Below the pieces are notes generated by a model. That model saw only the letters and a list, made by a program, of their open reading frames with translations, searched no databases and had not been told where the DNA came from. A DNA stretch of 18,117 nucleotides from Rhodanobacter sp. UBA5168 (GTDB lineage Bacteria; Pseudomonadota; Gammaproteobacteria; Xanthomonadales; Rhodanobacteraceae), in contig DHXA01000157.1 in assembly GCA_002413455.1 (NCBI GenBank), positions 1-18,117 of the forward strand. The letters are read 5' to 3'. A program made the position numbers and the translations under genes. Within the stretch, counting starts at the first letter, position 1. Each line of letters opens with the position of its first letter. Shown here piece by piece: positions 14,473-18,117 of the stretch.

Positions 14473-15873
14473 ATGGGTAGTCCTGTCTCCATTCCCGAGT
14501 TCGATCCCGCGCTGATCGCCCGCTACGACGTGGCCGGTCCGCGCTACACCAGCTATCCGACGGCGCCGCAATTCACTGCCGATTTCGACGAGACGGCCTT
14601 GCGCGCGGCGATCCGCACGTCCAACGAGGAGCCGATTCCCAGGCCGTTGTCGCTGTACGTGCATGTGCCGTTCTGCATGAGTCCGTGCTTCTACTGCGGC
14701 TGCAACCGTTTGATCACCCGCGACGTGGGCCAGGCCGATCGCTATCTCGTGCGGCTGTACCGCGAGATCGAACTGATCGCACCGCTGTTCGACCGTGACC
14801 GGCCGGTGCGCCAGCTCCACTTCGGTGGCGGCACCCCCAATTTTCTCGACGCCGCGCGCATGCGCGAGCTGATGGAATCGCTCGCGCGCCATTTCAGCTT
14901 CAGCCACGAGACGAGTCGCGAGTACGGCATCGAGATCGACCCGCGCTTTGCCGATGGCGACTATGTGCGCGAGCTGGGCGAGCTGGGCTTCAACCGCATC
15001 TCGGTCGGCATCCAGGATTTCGATCCAGCGGTGCAGCAGGCGGTCAACCGCATCCAGAGTTTCGAGCAGACCCGCGAGGTGATCGACGCGGCCCGTGCCG
15101 CGCACTTCCGTTCGGCCAGCGTCGACCTGATCTACGGCCTGCCGCTGCAGACGATCGACGGTTTCAGCCGCACCCTGGATCAGGTGGTGGCACTGGGGCC
15201 CGATCGCGTCGCCGTCTATGGTTACGCGCATCTGCCGGAGATGTTCAAGGCGCAGCGTCAGATCGACGCGGCCGAGTTGCCCGATGCGGCCACCCGGCTG
15301 GCGCTTTTTGGTTGCGCGCTGGAGAAGTTGAGCGCGGCCGGTTACGTCTACATCGGCATGGATCACTTTGCCCGCTCCGATGACGAGCTGGCGCGGGCCC
15401 AGCGCGCCGGCACGCTGCAGCGCAATTTCCAGGGGTATTCCACCCATGGCGATTGCGACATCGTCGGTCTCGGCGTCAGCGCGATCGGCCGCGTGGGCGA
15501 CAGCTACAGCCAGAACGCGCGCGACCTGATCGGCTACTACGCGGCGCTGGACGCCGGCCGCCTGCCGGTGGCGCGTGGCCTGCAACTGGACGAGGACGAC
15601 CTGATCCGGCGCGAGCTGATCGGCGAGCTGATGTGTCATGGCACGCTGGACAAGCTCGCCTTCGGCGCGCGCCACCGGCTGCTGTTCGACGAGTACTTTC
15701 TGCGCGAACGGCAGCATCTGGCGCCCTTGCTGGCCGATGGCCTGATCGAGGAGAACGCGCGCGTGCTGCGGGTGACCTCGCGGGGGCGGTTGCTGTTGCG
15801 TATCATCGCCATGTGCTTCGACGCCTATCTGGGCGATGCAGCACAGACTTCGCGATATTCGCGCGTGATGTGA
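14473..15873 (+). CDS. hemN: Oxygen-independent coproporphyrinogen III oxidase (radical SAM)
   Basis: A 466-residue radical-SAM enzyme that decarboxylates coproporphyrinogen III to protoporphyrinogen IX without oxygen, for haem synthesis at low O2; cytosolic. The [4Fe-4S] motif CxxxCxxCxC is C68, C72, C75, C77 (VHVPFCMSPCFYCGCNR). RYDVAGPRYTSYPTAPQF (17-34) is the HemN N-terminal signature, and HFGGGTPNFLD, EIDPRFAD, GFNRISVGIQDFDPAVQQAVNRIQ and DLIYGLPLQT bind SAM and shape the barrel. NFQGYSTHGDCDIVGLGVSAIG and the HemN C-terminal domain follow. Full length, so a genuine HemN rather than HemW/HutW. The start MGSPVSIPEF has no Shine-Dalgarno; an ATG at 14469 runs straight into a stop. Preceded by an FNR box and followed by the FNR-type gene. 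Confidence 0.95.
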   Translation: MGSPVSIPEFDPALIARYDVAGPRYTSYPTAPQFTADFDETALRAAIRTSNEEPIPRPLSLYVHVPFCMSPCFYCGCNRLITRDVGQADRYLVRLYREIELIAPLFDRDRPVRQLHFGGGTPNFLDAARMRELMESLARHFSFSHETSREYGIEIDPRFADGDYVRELGELGFNRISVGIQDFDPAVQQAVNRIQSFEQTREVIDAARAAHFRSASVDLIYGLPLQTIDGFSRTLDQVVALGPDRVAVYGYAHLPEMFKAQRQIDAAELPDAATRLALFGCALEKLSAAGYVYIGMDHFARSDDELARAQRAGTLQRNFQGYSTHGDCDIVGLGVSAIGRVGDSYSQNARDLIGYYAALDAGRLPVARGLQLDEDDLIRRELIGELMCHGTLDKLAFGARHRLLFDEYFLRERQHLAPLLADGLIEENARVLRVTSRGRLLLRIIAMCFDAYLGDAAQTSRYSRVM

Positions 15874-15911
15874 TCGAGCCTGATGTGATCGAGCACGATC
15901 AGATCGAGCTG
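15867..15911 (+). repeat. Three tandem 15-bp repeats across the hemN stop
   Basis: GATGTGATCGAGCCT, GATGTGATCGAGCAC and GATCAGATCGAGCTG follow one another with no gap. The first contains the hemN TGA stop and the second repeats it in frame. Inside them TGATC-N6-GATCA (15887-15902) is a perfect inverted repeat that could bind a regulator of the next gene. Confidence 0.7.
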
Positions 15912-15946
15912 ACCTACGCAGCCTCAACCGGCATTCCGTCACCACC

Positions 15947-16718
15947 ATGCAATCCAAGCACCCGGCAGGCCGCCTGCCCGATCCGCCCAGCCCGATCGCC
16001 GACGACGGCGACGGCGACGGCGACGAGGCGCGTTTCTGTGGCACCTGTGCGTTCTCCAGCGCCTGCATCGCGGCCGGCTACCACAAGCCGGAGCTGGCCG
16101 AGCTGCAATGCCTGGTGGAGCATGTCGGGCCGTTCCGCGCCGGCGAGCACATCTTCCGCACCGGCGATCCGTTCCGCGCGATCTTCGCCGTGCGCGGCGG
16201 CACCGTGAAAACCCGCATGGTCGACAAGGAAGGCCGCGAGCAGGTACTCGGCTTCTACCTGCCCGGCGAGGTGATCGGCCTCAACGCGATCTACCCGGAG
16301 CATTTCCCGTGCGATGCGGTGGCGCTGGACCACGTTCTTCTGCCGCTTCTCGTTCCCGGCAATGAGTGCGCTGGCCTCGCGCATCCCGGCCGTGCAGCAG
16401 CACCTGTTCCGCATGCTCAGCAAGGAGCTGGGCACCGCCAGCCTGCTGGCCGGTGATCACAGTGCCGACGAACGGGTCGCCGCGTTCCTGATGGACCTGG
16501 CCAGCCGCTACGCCGCGCGGGGCTTTTCCGCCACCCGTTTCCACCTCAGCATGTCGCGCGGCGACATCGCCAACTACCTGCGCCTGGCCGCCGAAACGGT
16601 CAGCCGCGTGCTCAGCCGTTTTCGTGCGCAGAAGCTGATCCAGATCGAAGGACGCGAGTTGCAGGTCATGGATCCCAAGGGTCTGCGCGCGATCGGTCAG
16701 GCCCTGTTGCCGGAATGA
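15947..16718 (+). pseudogene. fnr: FNR/ANR-type oxygen-sensing regulator with a frameshift
   Basis: CRP/FNR-family activator that switches on genes under low oxygen. The sensor cysteines are C31, C34 and C40 (CGTCAFSSAC, the C-x2-C-x5-C spacing of FNR) and C122 (EHFPCDAVALD), so an oxygen-labile [4Fe-4S] cluster is expected. The cyclic-nucleotide-like fold runs through FRAGEHIFRTGDPFRAIFAVRGGTVKTRMVDKEGREQVLGFYLPGEVIGL. After codon 128 (GAC, 16328-16330) the frame is lost; the homologous protein continues one base later at 16332 as TFFCRFSFPAMSALASRIPAVQQHLFRMLSKELG. The helix-turn-helix FHLSMSRGDIANYLRLAAETVSRVLSRF follows, with E-S-R residues that read TTGAT half-sites. Unshifted, translation ends at 16456 after 169 residues without a DNA-binding domain. 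The lost 2 bases would restore 257 residues, against 250 in E. coli FNR. A sequencing error is possible. Confidence 0.85.
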
Positions 16719-16758
16719 GTCGTTGCACGATGGCTTGAGCCGGCGGCGAAAACCGGCG

Positions 16759-17640
16759 CTAGTGCTGCATTAACACCGGGATATCCGCTTCTTCCAGCAC
16801 TCGCCGGGTAGCGCCGCCAAAAACACGCTCGCGCATCGGCGATTGACCGTAGGCGCCCATCACCAGCAGGTCGATCTGCGCATTGCGCGCCTCCTTCAAA
16901 AGGATATCGCCGGCGAGGTCGGACGAGGCACGGATGTATTGCGGCTTGGCGGTGATGTGGTGGCGTAGCAGGTAGACGAACGGATCGAAGTGCGGCAAGC
17001 ATCCGTCGGCATCGCGCGAGCCGCGCACGTCGCCATCGATCAGCGTCACATGTTTGGCCATCCTGAGAAATGGCAGGGCGGCGTGGATCGCGCGGATCGA
17101 TTCAAGGCTGCCGTTGCAGCCGATCACGACGCGCTCGAAGCTGATTTCCCGGCTCCATCGCGGCGGCAGGATCAGGCATGGTAGCTGGCAACCAAGGACC
17201 GCCTCGCCGAGGGCGTCGAGCAGCCCGGATGCCGCCACCATGTCCCGTTCGATCACCGCCAGGTCATGCCAGGCGCCTAGATGCCGCAGGGTCCGGGCCA
17301 CGCCCGTGCTGCTGACTGCCCAAGCCGCCTCGTGCACGCCGGATTTTTGCGCGAACGCGCCGAACGCGGCGTGCGCATCGGCGTCGCCGGTGTGCGGTTC
17401 GATCAGCGGGCTCAGCACAGTAGGCTTGGCGTCGGCGCCGCGCAGCATGCGCGTCGAAGGGTCCACGAAACAGCCGGTCAAGTTGCTGCCCCAGCGTGCG
17501 GCGAGCGATACGCCCGCTACCGCAGCAGGACTCCATGGGCTGGACGAGGTCACCAGCGCCAGAACGTCGCCGGGGACCGAGGGCGCAACCGGATCGGCGG
17601 CGGTATCGATGCGGGCGGTTTCGGATCTTTCCGTATGCAT
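16759..17640 (-). CDS. Universal stress protein (UspA family), tandem-domain size
   Basis: 293 residues, long enough for two Usp domains. The N-terminal half is divergent: VLALVTSSSPWSPAAVAGVSLAARWGSNLTGCFVD (26-60). The C-terminal half is typical, with FERVVIGCNGSLESIRAIHAALPFL (168-192) and DLLVMGAYGQSPMRERVFGGATRRVLEEADIPVLM (257-291). Its G-x2-G-x9-G loop (GAYG, then GG at 275-276) is the ATP-binding pattern, though Gly replaces the usual Ser/Thr after the last G. Cytosolic stress/persistence role by family. The start at MHTERSETAR is chosen because upstream codons overlap the GNAT gene. 29 bp separate it from that gene, so the two are probably one operon. Convergent with fnr, with 40 bp between stops. 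Usp genes are often FNR targets, but no FNR box was seen upstream within the window. Confidence 0.85.
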   Translation of the reverse strand: MHTERSETARIDTAADPVAPSVPGDVLALVTSSSPWSPAAVAGVSLAARWGSNLTGCFVDPSTRMLRGADAKPTVLSPLIEPHTGDADAHAAFGAFAQKSGVHEAAWAVSSTGVARTLRHLGAWHDLAVIERDMVAASGLLDALGEAVLGCQLPCLILPPRWSREISFERVVIGCNGSLESIRAIHAALPFLRMAKHVTLIDGDVRGSRDADGCLPHFDPFVYLLRHHITAKPQYIRASSDLAGDILLKEARNAQIDLLVMGAYGQSPMRERVFGGATRRVLEEADIPVLMQH

Positions 17641-17669
17641 GGGCGGTATCCGGGCGGGAAGGGTGGCGA

Positions 17670-18117
17670 TCAGAGATCCAGCGTGTGGACGACCTGGCTC
17701 GAATCGCCGGGGTCGAGCCGGCGACGAAAACCCAGGTAGCTGGCGAGGTCGCGCATCGCCTCGTTGTCGGCAGCATCGAGCGAGAGCATCTGCTTGAAGC
17801 CGTTCCTGCGGGCGAGATCGATCAGGTGCCGCATCAGCAACGCGCCGAGACCGCGATTGCGCCAGTCGTCGGCCACGGTCACCGCGCATTCGCAATGACC
17901 CTGGTCGTCGGTGGCGCTGTAGCGGCTCACTCCGACTTCGCGCAGCTTGCCGTTGTCGTGGGCCAGCGCGACGAATGCCATCCGCTGATCGTAGTCGACA
18001 TCCATCAACTGGTTGATCAGTTCCGGGCTGGCCTCCTTGAATCCGCCCAGAAAGCGGAACCGGCGCGAATCGGGCGATAGCCGGCGGATGAAGTCTTCCT
18101 CGCGCTCGCGATCCTCT
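17670..18117 (-). CDS. GNAT-family N-acetyltransferase, 5' end cut by window
   Basis: The last 149 codons of a gene that begins beyond position 18117. The visible start EREEDFIRRLSPDSRRFRFLGGFKEASPELINQL, then DYDQRMAFVAL, resembles the GNAT domain found alone or at the C-terminus of protein lysine acetyltransferases of the Pat/YfiQ type (L-SP-S-R-F block, DY-xx-MAFVA). The acetyl-CoA loop is WRNRGLGALLMRHLIDLARRNGF (R-x-x-G-x-G/A). The end NEAMRDLASYLGFRRRLDPGDSSQVVHTLDL is the usual C-terminal strand region. Whether an upstream CoA-binding or regulatory domain exists cannot be seen. It precedes the universal stress gene in the same direction with 29 bp between them. The substrate is unknown. 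Confidence 0.85.
   Translation of the reverse strand, partial: EDREREEDFIRRLSPDSRRFRFLGGFKEASPELINQLMDVDYDQRMAFVALAHDNGKLREVGVSRYSATDDQGHCECAVTVADDWRNRGLGALLMRHLIDLARRNGFKQMLSLDAADNEAMRDLASYLGFRRRLDPGDSSQVVHTLDL

Noticed and set aside
13693..16068. A 791-codon minus-strand open frame opposite the FAA hydrolase and hemN genes
   Set aside because: Antisense shadow of two clear genes and the REPIN; no recognisable protein features.
16325..16340. Programmed +1 frameshifting in fnr
   Set aside because: No slippery run, rare codon or stimulatory structure is visible at GAC-CAC-GTT, and known FNR proteins do not use recoding; deletion or sequence error is simpler.
16733..16760. Terminator between fnr and the universal stress gene
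   Set aside because: GCCGG and CCGGC can pair over a 9-nt loop, but the stem is only 5 bp and no T-run follows on either strand.
1..18117. Riboswitch, tRNA, rRNA, insertion sequence or prophage elements
   Set aside because: No sequence resembling these was found on either strand; gene content is ordinary chromosomal metabolism.

Overview
The window reads as chromosomal DNA of a GC-rich gammaproteobacterium, most likely of the order Xanthomonadales (Rhodanobacter/Dyella-like). This rests on three things: the tryptophan dioxygenase, whose key residues sit two positions from the Xanthomonas campestris enzyme numbering; the gene families and their neighbours; and GTGGGAGC-headed REP repeats. It is an inference, not a database match. 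No phage, transposase, CRISPR array, tRNA or rRNA gene was seen. Coding density is high and the longest gene-free stretch is about 210 bp.

Layout. Positions 1-1600 hold a partial VOC (glyoxalase-like) gene, divergent from a YgjP-like zinc metallopeptidase, then a DUF6348-like gene. A strong bidirectional terminator at 1608-1643 separates these from a minus-strand operon (5147-1660). That operon encodes E1-alpha, E1-beta and lipoyl-E2 of a branched-chain 2-oxoacid dehydrogenase. Divergent from it is kynA (5355-6203). Two paralogous POT/PTR2 proton-coupled peptide transporters follow (6317-7816 and 8005-9513). They share a conserved promoter-like block, and the first is followed by its own terminator. 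A MarR regulator (minus) then faces away from the tyrosine-catabolism run hppD, hmgA, a small lipoprotein and an FAA hydrolase (10130-14278). A palindrome sits in the spacer of the hppD promoter. After a perfect inverted REP pair come hemN, preceded by a near-consensus FNR box, and an FNR-type regulator whose reading frame is broken. On the minus strand at the right edge are a universal stress protein and a GNAT acetyltransferase that runs off the window.

How the genes fit together. Positions 1660-14278 look like a peptide and amino-acid breakdown neighbourhood: peptide import by two POT carriers, then oxidation of branched-chain 2-oxoacids, opening of the tryptophan ring, and the 4-hydroxyphenylpyruvate to fumarylacetoacetate route of tyrosine and phenylalanine degradation. 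No maleylacetoacetate isomerase or E3 (lipoamide dehydrogenase) gene is visible here. The right end (14425-18117) has an oxygen-limitation theme: FNR box, oxygen-independent haem synthesis, FNR, universal stress protein.

Most noteworthy observations: the frameshift in fnr after codon 128; the hemN FNR box placed so that a class II promoter would start transcription at the start codon; the MarR/hppD operator-promoter arrangement; the shared upstream block and diverged proton-coupling motifs of the two POT carriers; the Asp-to-Thr change in the E2 active-site motif; and a tandemly duplicated double-hairpin repeat inside the tyrosine gene run.
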